Below, in pieces: positions 14,998-23,720 of a stretch of DNA of 64,000 nt (positions are counted from its first letter, which is position 1; every line of letters begins with the position of its first letter). Below the pieces are notes generated by a model. It worked only from the letters and a program-made list of their open reading frames with translations, was not told the DNA's origin and did not search any database. The translations under genes and the position numbers were made by a program. This DNA comes from Lachnospiraceae bacterium UBA4348 (GTDB lineage: Bacteria > Bacillota > Clostridia > Lachnospirales > Lachnospiraceae): NCBI GenBank assembly GCA_002394165.1, contig DGTA01000102.1, positions 54,386-118,385 of the forward strand. The letters are read 5' to 3'.

Positions 14998-15732
14998 ATG
15001 ATCGACATACATGCCCACATCCTGCCCGGTCTCGACGACGGAGCGCAGGACCTGATCGACGCCGTGCTGATGGCGGAGCTGGCTGTGGAGGGCGGCACGA
15101 GCGTGCTGATCGCCACGCCGCACGGGAACAACGAGCGCAAGAAAGCCAGGCCGCTGTCCGATAAGGACTATCTGGAAAAAATAAAGCAGGAATTTGACCG
15201 CCTGCAAAACGAACTGAAAAAGAGAGAGCTGCCCCTTCGCCTCATCCAGGGCATGGAAGTGCTCTGCACCGAGGACACGGTCCGGAAGCTGGCCAGGAAA
15301 GAGCTGGTGACCCTGAATGGTACCCGCTGTATCCTGGCGGAGTTCGACTTTGATGCTTCAGGAATCTTCTGCCGCAGAAGAATAGAAGAACTGATCGAAG
15401 CGGGCTTAAGGCCGGTGATCGCACACCCGGAGCGGTACGAGTGCGTACTGCAGAAACCTAAGTGGGCTGAAGAGTGGGCGGACATGGGATGCCTTCTGCA
15501 GGTCAACAAAAGCAGCCTGCGGGGAAGCTTCGGACGGGGAGAGTACGAAGCCGGCTGGACGCTGATCAAAAACGGCGCCGTCACCTTTGTGGCCAGCGAC
15601 GCCCACAGCCCCTACTACCGGACGCCCTTCCTGGGGGAGACCCGGGAAATGCTGAGCCGCGAGCTTTCAAAGAGAAAGGCAAACCGACTGTTACGGGAAA
15701 ATGCCGAGGAACTGCTCCTTTCAGAGATATAA
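14998..15732 (+). CDS. CpsB/YwqE-type tyrosine-protein phosphatase, copy 2
   Basis: This 244-residue PHP-fold phosphatase has metal-binding motifs DIHAHILPGLDDGAQ (2-16), IATPHG, HPERYECV and VASDAHSPYYR. It starts one base after the upstream stop, so translation is coupled. It is encoded about 1 kb before the two BY-kinases and is their expected antagonist, acting on the tyrosines of their C-terminal tails. It differs clearly from copy 1 at 8534, so the two are not recent duplicates. Confidence 0.9.
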   Translation: MIDIHAHILPGLDDGAQDLIDAVLMAELAVEGGTSVLIATPHGNNERKKARPLSDKDYLEKIKQEFDRLQNELKKRELPLRLIQGMEVLCTEDTVRKLARKELVTLNGTRCILAEFDFDASGIFCRRRIEELIEAGLRPVIAHPERYECVLQKPKWAEEWADMGCLLQVNKSSLRGSFGRGEYEAGWTLIKNGAVTFVASDAHSPYYRTPFLGETREMLSRELSKRKANRLLRENAEELLLSEI

Positions 15733-15746
15733 ACAGGAGGATTTGA

Positions 15747-16682
15747 ATGTGGAAGATCCGCGCAGCGGTGATCATATTCTTCATCATATCAGCTGCCGTT
15801 TTCATTAACTACAATTTCCATTACTACACCACCCGTGACACCATGCCGCCCGAGATCACGCTCGGCTCGGAGGATATCCGCATCTCCGTAAAGGACGATG
15901 AGGAGAAGATTCTGGCCGGCTGCACGGCCTGGGACGCGGTGGACGGGGATGTGACGGGAAGCCTCGGCGTGGAGAATCTGTCCGATTTTACCGAGGTTCC
16001 GGTCCGGGAAGCGAGCATCGTGGCCTTCGATGAGGCCGGACATGTGGCGAGGACGAGCCGGAGGGTGACCTACACGGACTACAAGCCCATCGAGTTCTCG
16101 CTGGACGAGCCGCTGCGGTTCCCGATCACCTACGGGGTGCCGGATATCTTAAGCCGCGTCCACGCCACGGACTGCCTGGACGGCGATATCTCGAGCCTGA
16201 TCGCCTTCGATGACGAATCCCAGATCAACGTGACCAGCCCCGGGACGTACCTGACCAGACTACTGGTCACCAACAGCGCCGGGGATACCGGAGAGCTGCC
16301 GGTCAAGATCTACGTCTACGACTGGTCTGAGATCGGCGGTGCGCCGAATATCATCCTGACCGACTACCTGATCTATGTGCGCAAAGGATCGAGTGAGATC
16401 GACCCGCTTAAGTACATCGACCACGTGGAATACCGAAGCGCCGAGTACGCCCTCACCGAGGAGCGCGGCACCTTCGCCATCAATACCGAAGGCTGGGACA
16501 ACTCCTCCATAAGGGCCCTGAACAAGGAAGCCAAGGAGAACCCGAGCGTCAACACTGAACAATTTGAGATCACCGACGGGGTGAACTACGACATCCCCGG
16601 CGTTTACGAGATCACCTTCGAGCTGGAGGACCTGGACCACAACCGCGGAACCGTCCCCCTGGTGGTGGTCGTAAGAGAATGA
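15747..16682 (+). CDS. Membrane-anchored protein with DUF5011/Ig-like repeats
   Basis: This 311-residue protein has one N-terminal helix (AAVIIFFIISAAVFINYNF) and an outer part with at least two cadherin/DUF5011-like repeats. The repeats carry the motif DxVDGDVT (AWDAVDGDVTGSL near residues 59-71, ATDCLDGDISSL near 138) and a TDxxG-type turn. The final part ends GVYEITFELEDLDHNRG. Such repeats are seen in surface adhesion proteins. Its location between the phosphatase and the BY-kinases suggests a role in polymer export or attachment rather than adhesion. No catalytic residues can be named. Confidence 0.65.
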   Translation: MWKIRAAVIIFFIISAAVFINYNFHYYTTRDTMPPEITLGSEDIRISVKDDEEKILAGCTAWDAVDGDVTGSLGVENLSDFTEVPVREASIVAFDEAGHVARTSRRVTYTDYKPIEFSLDEPLRFPITYGVPDILSRVHATDCLDGDISSLIAFDDESQINVTSPGTYLTRLLVTNSAGDTGELPVKIYVYDWSEIGGAPNIILTDYLIYVRKGSSEIDPLKYIDHVEYRSAEYALTEERGTFAINTEGWDNSSIRALNKEAKENPSVNTEQFEITDGVNYDIPGVYEITFELEDLDHNRGTVPLVVVVRE

Positions 16683-16701
16683 GAGGAACAGACTGATTTC
16701 G

Positions 16702-18171
16702 ATGAACACGAATGGACCGCAGGGAGCCGGGGGAACGCTCGGCAGCTTTGATATCAAGACGATCTGGCGTGACGTGCGCGGACAGCTGTGGATGCTTATC
16801 CTGGCGGCCGCGGCTGTTGCCATGCTCTTTTTCGTCTGGCGGGCTAAAACCACGCGCTCCTCAGCGTATATATCGACCACCTACAGCGTCACCGCCAAGG
16901 GAACGAACAACGACCTGTTCTCCTCCCTCAGTATGGCGCAGACTACGGCTGGTCAGTTCTCCCAGGTCATCAATTCGCCCGCGCTGCGGACGCTGGTCAT
17001 GGAAGATCTGGGCGTTAAACAGCTGAACAGCCAGATCTCCTCGGAGATCATCTCCGAGACCAACCTGCTGGTGCTGAGCGTGACCGCGCCTACGCCCCGG
17101 GAAGCCTTCCTGACCATCAAATCGGTCATGAAGCACTATCCGGACATCTCCGATTTCATGGTCGGAAACGCCATCATGCGTGTGCTGGTCCCGCCCACGG
17201 TCACCTCGACCTCGAGCCACCTGCCCTGGAACAGCCTGATCAAGGCATTTCTGGCCGCCTTTGCCGCCCTGCTGGTGTTGGCCGTTTTCTTATCAACACT
17301 TAAAGACTCCATCCGGACCGCCAAAGACGTGACGGAAAAGCTTGACACAAAGCTGATCGGCCAGATCTGCCACGAGAAGAAATATCATTCTTTAATGGCT
17401 GCGCTGCTTGGCCGGCGCACGCCGCTGCTGATCAACCATTCCGCCATGAGCTTCCGCTACACGGAATCGGTGCAGAAAGCCTGCCGGAAGATCCAGAACC
17501 AGATGGACAGCCAGGGGGCAAAGAGCGTCATGGTCACCAGCTACATGGAGAACGAGGGCAAGTCAACGGTGGCGGCCAACATCGCCCTGGCCTTTGCCCG
17601 GAGCGGAAAGAAGGTTATCCTGGTGGACCTCGATCTTCGAAGGCCCTCCCAGTACCGCTTCTTCAAGGTGACGGACAAGCCGCTGACCGCCCTTGGCCGC
17701 GCCCTTCAGGGAAAGAAATATGACCAGGAGCTGATCGGCTATATCCCCTCCGACGAGCTGTACTATCTGTTCAACACCAACGATTACAACCGCTCCACGG
17801 AGATGCTCACCAATGGGCGCATGGCCGCCATTCTGGAATATCTTAAAGATCAGTTCGACTATATCGTGATCGACACGCCCCCCATGGGAGCGGTCGCGGA
17901 CGCGGAAGCCATCGCGTCCATCGCAGACGTGTCCGTGTGCGTGGTGCGCGAGCACTGTGCCATGGCCAGGGATATCAACGACATGATCGATGTGTTGGGA
18001 GACTGCAAAGCCAAGCCCATCGGCTGCATCTTCAACGACGAGCATGACAGCCCGGTGAAGAACCTGGGCGGATACGGCTACAGCAAAGGGCGTTACGGCT
18101 ACGGATACCATTACGGTTATGGCTATGGCTACGGAAAAGGTTACGGTTACGGGAAAGGTTACGGCAAATGA
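16702..18171 (+). CDS. Capsule BY-kinase with fused Wzz domain, copy 1
   Basis: This 489-residue protein joins a chain-length (Wzz/CpsC) membrane domain with two helices (about 28-48 and 175-195) to a cytoplasmic tyrosine autokinase. Kinase motifs are Walker A MENEGKSTVAAN (about 280), Walker A' VILVDLDLRRPS (about 305) and Walker B YIVIDTPPMGA (about 387). The last 34 residues are a Gly-Tyr tail with 12 tyrosines, the autophosphorylation cluster. It controls polymer length and export. In Firmicutes the two parts are usually separate proteins (CpsC, CpsD). A single-chain form is more typical of Proteobacteria. The stop overlaps the next kinase gene by four bases. Confidence 0.88.
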   Translation: MNTNGPQGAGGTLGSFDIKTIWRDVRGQLWMLILAAAAVAMLFFVWRAKTTRSSAYISTTYSVTAKGTNNDLFSSLSMAQTTAGQFSQVINSPALRTLVMEDLGVKQLNSQISSEIISETNLLVLSVTAPTPREAFLTIKSVMKHYPDISDFMVGNAIMRVLVPPTVTSTSSHLPWNSLIKAFLAAFAALLVLAVFLSTLKDSIRTAKDVTEKLDTKLIGQICHEKKYHSLMAALLGRRTPLLINHSAMSFRYTESVQKACRKIQNQMDSQGAKSVMVTSYMENEGKSTVAANIALAFARSGKKVILVDLDLRRPSQYRFFKVTDKPLTALGRALQGKKYDQELIGYIPSDELYYLFNTNDYNRSTEMLTNGRMAAILEYLKDQFDYIVIDTPPMGAVADAEAIASIADVSVCVVREHCAMARDINDMIDVLGDCKAKPIGCIFNDEHDSPVKNLGGYGYSKGRYGYGYHYGYGYGYGKGYGYGKGYGK

Positions 18172-19670
18172 GCGAAAGCAGCCAGCATAAGATGAATACG
18201 ATGCCGGAAATGCAGGCCCCTCCGGGCCCGCTTCCGGATGAGATCAATATCGCCGCGCTGGCGGAGGATATCGTGAAGGGAGTGCGTGCTCACTGGCTGG
18301 CCCTTCTGGTGGTCATGAGCCTTACGGCCAGTCTCTTCTACCTGTATTTCGGCCGGCGCTATGTACCGGTCTACCAGGCATCCTCCACGTTCCTGGTGAA
18401 CACGAACAGCGCTATCAGTACCATGAATGATTACTATAATATTGCGGCGGCCAGACAGATTGCGAGTACATTCCCTTATATTATTTCGAGCAGCGCCATG
18501 CGAAAACTCATCATGGATGACCTGCATCTAACGTATATCCCGGGCTCGATCAACGCCGAAGCCCTCGAGGAGACCAACATGATCACCATCAGCGTCACCT
18601 CGGGCAGCCCGCAGGATGCCTACGATGTGCTCCAGTCGGTACTGAACAACTACCAGTCGGTGGCCAAGCAGGTGATCGGCAACACCAGCCTGATCTTCAT
18701 GAATGAGACCGGGCTTCCCACACAGCCAATCAATCCGCGCAACACGAAAAGAATGCCGCTCTACGGAGCGCTGGCGGCGCTGGCGGCCGGGATCGGCCTC
18801 ATCGCGCTGCTGTCTCTGACAAAGAAGACCATCCGATCCGAGGAAGACTTCCGGAGCATCCTGAACCTGCACTGCCTGGGCACCGTGCCCCTGGTGCGGT
18901 TCAAGCTCCGGACCGGCAGGAAGCGCAACAAGGTCCTGATCACCAATGACCGGGTCTCCTACGGGTTCGTGGAGGGCATCCGTACCCTGAGAACGCGTAT
19001 CGAGCGCGACCACGCCGAGCATGGCGCCGGCACCTACCTGGTCTCCAGCGCCATCGCCGGAGAGGGAAAGAGCACCATTGCGGTCAACCTGGCGCTCTCC
19101 CTGGTCTCCAAGGGCCTTGACGTAGTGCTGGTGGACCTGGATATGAGAAACTCCTCCGTCGCGGAGATCCTTGACCTTCCTAAAGATGGAAAGGGCATGG
19201 CGGACGTGCTTGAAAAAAAGGCCGTCCTGATGGATGTGATGGTCACCGACGAGGAGAGCGGCCTGAAGGTCATCCCGGCCGGGGATGCGGGCATGAACTC
19301 CGTGCGGCTGATCAATGGCGACCTGGTCAAGGGTATGATCAGCGCCCTCAAAAAGGACGCGGATTACATCATTATCGACACACCGCCCGTCGGTCTGATC
19401 TCCGACGCGGCTTCCATCGCTTCCGTGATCGACGGCGGCATCTTCGTGGTCCGTCAGGACTGGGCTCCCATCGACCGCGTAAGAGAGGGAGTGGAGCTTC
19501 TGGCCGACTCAGGCATGCGCATCTGCGGATGCGTCCTGAACGGCGGAGAGGCGGGCATCTCCCACTATGTGAGCTACGGCTACGGCGGCTACGGACGCTA
19601 CAGCCGCTACGGCAGTCCCTACTCGAAAAAGAGAAGAAAAAAAGAACAGTCTGTTGAAGAAGAGAGCTGA
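18168..19670 (+). CDS. Capsule BY-kinase with fused Wzz domain, copy 2
   Basis: This 500-residue paralogue of the upstream gene starts inside its stop codon (ATGA overlap). It has two membrane helices (about 43-62 and 200-220), Walker A AIAGEGKSTIAVN (about 295), Walker A' VVLVDLDMRNSS and Walker B YIIIDTPPVGLIS. The tail has eight tyrosines (YVSYGYGGYGRYSRYGSPY) and ends with a basic, then acidic stretch. Two adjacent complete kinases may form a hetero-oligomer or phosphorylate each other. The lower tyrosine number suggests they are not equivalent. Confidence 0.88.
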   Translation: MSESSQHKMNTMPEMQAPPGPLPDEINIAALAEDIVKGVRAHWLALLVVMSLTASLFYLYFGRRYVPVYQASSTFLVNTNSAISTMNDYYNIAAARQIASTFPYIISSSAMRKLIMDDLHLTYIPGSINAEALEETNMITISVTSGSPQDAYDVLQSVLNNYQSVAKQVIGNTSLIFMNETGLPTQPINPRNTKRMPLYGALAALAAGIGLIALLSLTKKTIRSEEDFRSILNLHCLGTVPLVRFKLRTGRKRNKVLITNDRVSYGFVEGIRTLRTRIERDHAEHGAGTYLVSSAIAGEGKSTIAVNLALSLVSKGLDVVLVDLDMRNSSVAEILDLPKDGKGMADVLEKKAVLMDVMVTDEESGLKVIPAGDAGMNSVRLINGDLVKGMISALKKDADYIIIDTPPVGLISDAASIASVIDGGIFVVRQDWAPIDRVREGVELLADSGMRICGCVLNGGEAGISHYVSYGYGGYGRYSRYGSPYSKKRRKKEQSVEEES

Positions 19671-19691
19671 TCGCAGCGGAGGACACTTGCG

Positions 19692-20315
19692 ATGCATTAC
19701 AGAGCTTTAAAAAGAACCCTGGATATCCTGGTCTCCCTGCCGGTCCTGGTGGTGACAAGCCCGGTCATGCTTGCCACAGCAGCGGCCGTCAAGCTGGAAT
19801 CGCCGGGACCCGCCATCTTCAGGCAGGCGCGGCTGGGCGTGGGAGGCAGGGAATTTACCATGTACAAGTTCCGCTCCATGGCCCTGAATTCCGAGCACAC
19901 GGGAAGCGGTGTCTACAGCGAGAAGGGCGATTCGCGTGTCACGAAGGTGGGCAGGTTCATCCGCGCCACATCCATCGACGAGCTGCCCCAGCTCTTTAAC
20001 ATCCTGAAGGGCGACATGAGCCTGATCGGCCCCCGGCCGCCCCTCACCTATCATCCATGGCCGATCGACCAGTACACCCCGCATCAGAGGCGGATGTTCG
20101 AGGTCCGTCCCGGCGTGACCGGCTGGGCCCAGGTGAACGGGCGCAAGTGCGTGGAGTGGCACGACCGGATCGATATGAATGTCTGGTACGTGGATAACGC
20201 CTCCCTGGGGCTGGACCTGAAGATCCTTGGGATGACGCTGAAGACGCTGGTTCACACAAAAGACAATGTCAACCATGGGGAGACGCTTGCCTCCTCCGTT
20301 ACCACCGGAAAATAA
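19692..20315 (+). CDS. Initiating phosphoglycosyltransferase (sugar transferase, PF02397 type)
   Basis: This 207-residue membrane enzyme starts capsule repeat-unit synthesis by placing a sugar phosphate on undecaprenyl phosphate. Motifs are KRTLDILVSLPVLVV (membrane re-entrant helix), ESPGPAIFRQARLG, MYKFRSMA, IDELPQLFNILKGDMSLIGP and RPGVTGWAQVNGR. It is the short (monotopic) form without the extra helices of WbaP. Its sugar (Gal-P, Glc-P or a diaminosugar) cannot be read from sequence. It follows the kinases directly, as in many Firmicute loci. Confidence 0.92.
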   Translation: MHYRALKRTLDILVSLPVLVVTSPVMLATAAAVKLESPGPAIFRQARLGVGGREFTMYKFRSMALNSEHTGSGVYSEKGDSRVTKVGRFIRATSIDELPQLFNILKGDMSLIGPRPPLTYHPWPIDQYTPHQRRMFEVRPGVTGWAQVNGRKCVEWHDRIDMNVWYVDNASLGLDLKILGMTLKTLVHTKDNVNHGETLASSVTTGK

Positions 20316-20340
20316 GCAACGCAGCCAGGAGGAAGCCCTT

Positions 20341-21228
20341 ATGCCGCTCAAACTGATGTATATCACCAACCGCCCGGACGTGGCGCTGATCGCCGAGAAA
20401 AACGGCGTGGAACGCATCATGGTGGACATGGAATACATAGGCAAGGCGGAGCGCCAGAAGCGGATGAACACCGTCCAGAACCACCACACCATCGAGGACA
20501 TCCGGAACGTGCGCGAGGTCCTGACAAAGTCCGAGCTGCTGGTGCGGGTCAACCCTATCCATGAGGCGAAGTCCGGCGAGTATACTTCCTCCGAGGAGGA
20601 GATCAACGCCGCGGTGGAGGCAGGCGCGGACATCATCATGCTTCCCTATTTCAAGACCCGGGAGGAAGTCGAGCGCTTCATCACCGCGGTCGGCGGCCGG
20701 ACGCACACGATGATCCTTTTAGAGACCATCCAGGCTGTGCGCATCCTGGACAAGATCATGTCCGTGGACGGCATCGACGAGGTGCATATCGGCCTCAATG
20801 ACCTGAGCATCACCTGCGGTTACCCGTTCATGTTCCAGTCTTTCGCCAACGGCCTGGTGGACGATATCTGCCACGAGCTGCGCAAGTACGGGAAGCCCTA
20901 CGGCGTGGGCGGTATTGCCTCCCTGGGAAGAGGAATGGTGAAGGCCGAGCTGATCATCAAGGATCACTATCGGCTGGGCTCGAAAGCCGCCATACTTTCC
21001 AGGAGCTTCTGCAACATTGACCAGTTTAATGACCTGGCAGCGGTGGAGGAGATCTTCCTGCGCGGCATCAATGAGATCCGCCTGCTGGAGAAGGAGTGCA
21101 AGGTCCATGCCGATTTCTTCAACAAGAACAAGCGGGCGCTGGACAACGCCATCAACCGGGTGGTCAGCGCCATGGAAACGCCGCAGGCCACGGACGGAGC
21201 CTCAGGCAGGGGAAAGGACAGGGCATGA
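20341..21228 (+). CDS. HpcH/HpaI-family aldolase in the capsule locus
   Basis: This 295-residue class II aldolase-like protein resembles 2-keto-3-deoxy acid aldolases. Metal-binding residues are visible in MILLETIQAVRILDKI (Glu) and VHIGLNDLSI (Asp). The general base region RVNPIHEAKS is also present. The family splits or joins pyruvate-like units and aldehydes. ATG 20341 follows CAGGAGGAAG. The overlapping next gene is a D-hydroxyacid dehydrogenase, so the pair could make and reduce a keto acid used as a sugar decoration. That is inference. The first 75 bases of the open frame (20266-20340) overlap the previous gene and were left out. Confidence 0.75.
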   Translation: MPLKLMYITNRPDVALIAEKNGVERIMVDMEYIGKAERQKRMNTVQNHHTIEDIRNVREVLTKSELLVRVNPIHEAKSGEYTSSEEEINAAVEAGADIIMLPYFKTREEVERFITAVGGRTHTMILLETIQAVRILDKIMSVDGIDEVHIGLNDLSITCGYPFMFQSFANGLVDDICHELRKYGKPYGVGGIASLGRGMVKAELIIKDHYRLGSKAAILSRSFCNIDQFNDLAAVEEIFLRGINEIRLLEKECKVHADFFNKNKRALDNAINRVVSAMETPQATDGASGRGKDRA

Positions 21229-22121
21229 ATATCCTGATCACCGGCGCCTGGGCAGAGGCGAAAGAGTATATCCCAGAGATTGAAGGGATGGGGCATAAGG
21301 TTCTGTTCCTGCAGCAGGAGAAGGATGCGCTTCCCTGCAGCCCGGACTGGGCGGAGGGCGTCATCTGCAACGGCCTGTTTTTAAGTCACCCCATCGAGGA
21401 ATTCACCGGCCTCCGGTACATCCAGCTCACCTCGGCGGGCTTTGACCGGGTTCCGATGGACTATATAAGAGCAAAGAACATTGAGATCCATAATGCACGG
21501 GGCGTTTACAGCATTCCCATGGCCGAGTTTGCCGTCGCGGGAGTGCTGCAGCTGTATAAGGGCCTGAATACATTCAAAAGGCAGCAGCAAAGGCGCGAGT
21601 GGAGCAAGAGACGAAACCTCAGGGAACTGAACGGAAAGAAGGTTTTGATCGCCGGCTGCGGGAGCGTCGGCACGGAGTGCGCCAGACGATTTACTGCCTT
21701 TGGCTGTTATGTGACCGGCATCGATGAGCTGCCGCAGACAAAAGAACCCTTTGGAAAGATCCTGGCTCCAGCCTGTCTGGATGAGGAGCTCAGGGAAGCG
21801 GACATTCTGGTGCTTACCCTTCCGCTGACGGAGGAGACAAAGGGACTGATCGGCGAAAGACAGCTTCAGCTGATGAAGCCGGATTCCCTGGTGGTGAACA
21901 TCTCCCGGGGCGGCGTGATCGATGAAAACGCGCTGGTGAGGAAAATGGAGCATATCGGCGGCGCGGTGCTGGATGTCTTTGAGGAGGAACCGCTGCCGGA
22001 GGAGAGCCCGCTGTGGGCTATGGAAAATGTGATCATCACGCCGCATAACAGCTTTGTGGGGGACGGCAATAGGGAAAGACTGGCCGACCTGATCATGAGG
22101 AACGTTTCTAAGCAAAGATAA
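21225..22121 (+). CDS. D-2-hydroxyacid dehydrogenase family protein
   Basis: This 298-residue NAD-dependent dehydrogenase has the nucleotide-binding motif IAGCGSVGTECARRF, the arginine motif NISRGGVIDENAL and the catalytic histidine region VIITPHNSFVG. It would reduce a 2-keto acid to a D-hydroxy acid. ATG 21225 overlaps the aldolase stop (ATGA). This indicates translational coupling and a joint pathway. The frame is open further upstream, but that part lies inside the aldolase gene and encodes no family sequence. Confidence 0.82.
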   Translation: MNILITGAWAEAKEYIPEIEGMGHKVLFLQQEKDALPCSPDWAEGVICNGLFLSHPIEEFTGLRYIQLTSAGFDRVPMDYIRAKNIEIHNARGVYSIPMAEFAVAGVLQLYKGLNTFKRQQQRREWSKRRNLRELNGKKVLIAGCGSVGTECARRFTAFGCYVTGIDELPQTKEPFGKILAPACLDEELREADILVLTLPLTEETKGLIGERQLQLMKPDSLVVNISRGGVIDENALVRKMEHIGGAVLDVFEEEPLPEESPLWAMENVIITPHNSFVGDGNRERLADLIMRNVSKQR

Positions 22122-22130
22122 GAGGTTTTT

Positions 22131-23705
22131 ATGGATACATTCAGGGAGATGATCGAAAGACGCAGCGACCTTCAGCCGTATCTGTTCTGCCGCGGCTTTT
22201 TGCTGACGGATCAGAGCCTTAACCTGCAGGCCTTCCCGTTTTTCGGGAACTGGAACAGTACTCCGGTCACCGACAGGTTTACCGCTTATACGCACAAGCT
22301 GGCCAGAGTGAGCACTGCGAGCTTGGCAGGTCGGTCTTTTGTCCTCTTCGGCCATGCCTATGATCCGTTTGCCATGGAAGCCGATGAGAAGGCCATTCTT
22401 GAGAGAATAGCCGCCTCCTTCGGAACGGACGAATTTCAGGAGCGGATCGATGAACTGACCGGGATCTTTGTGCTGGCGGTCATTGAGGGGGAAAAGGTCA
22501 TTTTTGAGTGCGATGCCTCCGGAATGCAGTCAGCTTATTATGCGAAGATCGGCCCCTCTTTTTTTATCACCTCCCACGCACAGCTGGTGGCGGATATCTG
22601 CAGCCTCGAGATAACCCCGTTTGCCCATGAACTTCTTGAATACAAATGGTATTACCGCGTGATGGGGCCGTATATGCCAGCTGACCTGACGCAATTCGAG
22701 CCGGTACGCCGGATCGTACCCGATCACGCCTACACTTTTGACGGAGAAAAGGTCAGCCATAAGCGCTTCTGGCCATTAAAGGAAAACGAACAGGCGGATA
22801 CTGAAGATTCATATCAGGAAGTCATCTCAAAATCCGCGGAGATCCTGAAAAAAAATATGCAGCTTGTCGCGAAAAAATGGGAGCAGCCTATGATCTCGCT
22901 GACAGGGGGAATCGACAGCAATACCACCTTTGCGGCGGCCAACGGCCTGTATGACAAGATCGGCGCCTTCAGCTATCTCTCTGCGCCTAAGGAAGTGCCG
23001 GATGTCAAAGCGGCCGGGAAGATCGCCAGCCATTTTAAGGTAAAGCGAAAGCTGTACCGCATCCCGGAAAATACAGAAGAACTTGAAGACTATGATGAGA
23101 TCAGCCGGATCATCGCACATAACGACGGGTATATTGCCCCGCTGAACGAAAACGAGATCCGTAAAAGAGTGTACCTGCTGAAGCATTTCGGGGGGGATGT
23201 TGAGGTTAAATCCTGGGTGTCGGAAACCATCCGCGGCTACTGGTACAAGCACTATGGCCGCAAGACCATGCCGCCCCTCTCGGCAAAGCTTTTCCGAAAT
23301 CTGTACAAGATCTTTATTTTCAACCGTCTGCTGGCCTGTAAGATCGACCGGATCTTTGAAACGTACATCGACGAGTTTGAGTACCGGAGCATACCGGGGG
23401 GCTATCCGCCGGCTGACATGCATTACCACGAAGTGACCTGGGGAAGCTGGGGCGGACTGAACATATCCGACATGAAGCTGTATTCGGATATCACGATCAT
23501 TTACGACAACCGGAAACTTCTTGACCTTCTGTTCAGGGTTCCGTTGGAGAAGCGGATATCCGACCAGCACCATCTTGACCTTAAGAAGATCCTGAACAGG
23601 GAGCTTTACGACATGAACATCCGGGTTATTAACATGAAAGAGACGGATACGCGGGCTTTTCTGCTGAACTGTATTTTCACCGCCAATACCATTCTTCCGT
23701 TTTAA
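22131..23705 (+). CDS. Asparagine-synthase-like amide ligase in the capsule locus
   Basis: This 524-residue protein has the ATP pyrophosphatase loop SLTGGIDSNTTFAAA (about 257-271) of the asparagine synthase/beta-lactam synthetase family. The N terminus does not begin with the Cys2 that serves as glutaminase nucleophile, although residues 100-200 still look like the remnant of that domain. It therefore probably does not use glutamine. It may join an existing amine to a carboxylate through an adenylate. Together with the aldolase and dehydrogenase upstream it may build an acyl-amide decoration of the polymer. The substrate is unknown. Confidence 0.75.
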   Translation: MDTFREMIERRSDLQPYLFCRGFLLTDQSLNLQAFPFFGNWNSTPVTDRFTAYTHKLARVSTASLAGRSFVLFGHAYDPFAMEADEKAILERIAASFGTDEFQERIDELTGIFVLAVIEGEKVIFECDASGMQSAYYAKIGPSFFITSHAQLVADICSLEITPFAHELLEYKWYYRVMGPYMPADLTQFEPVRRIVPDHAYTFDGEKVSHKRFWPLKENEQADTEDSYQEVISKSAEILKKNMQLVAKKWEQPMISLTGGIDSNTTFAAANGLYDKIGAFSYLSAPKEVPDVKAAGKIASHFKVKRKLYRIPENTEELEDYDEISRIIAHNDGYIAPLNENEIRKRVYLLKHFGGDVEVKSWVSETIRGYWYKHYGRKTMPPLSAKLFRNLYKIFIFNRLLACKIDRIFETYIDEFEYRSIPGGYPPADMHYHEVTWGSWGGLNISDMKLYSDITIIYDNRKLLDLLFRVPLEKRISDQHHLDLKKILNRELYDMNIRVINMKETDTRAFLLNCIFTANTILPF

Positions 23706-23720
23706 GGGGACTGTTTAAAC

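Noticed and set aside
13995..15140. 381-codon minus-strand frame
   Set aside because: Shadow of the membrane-anchored protein and second phosphatase in GC-rich DNA; no domain seen.
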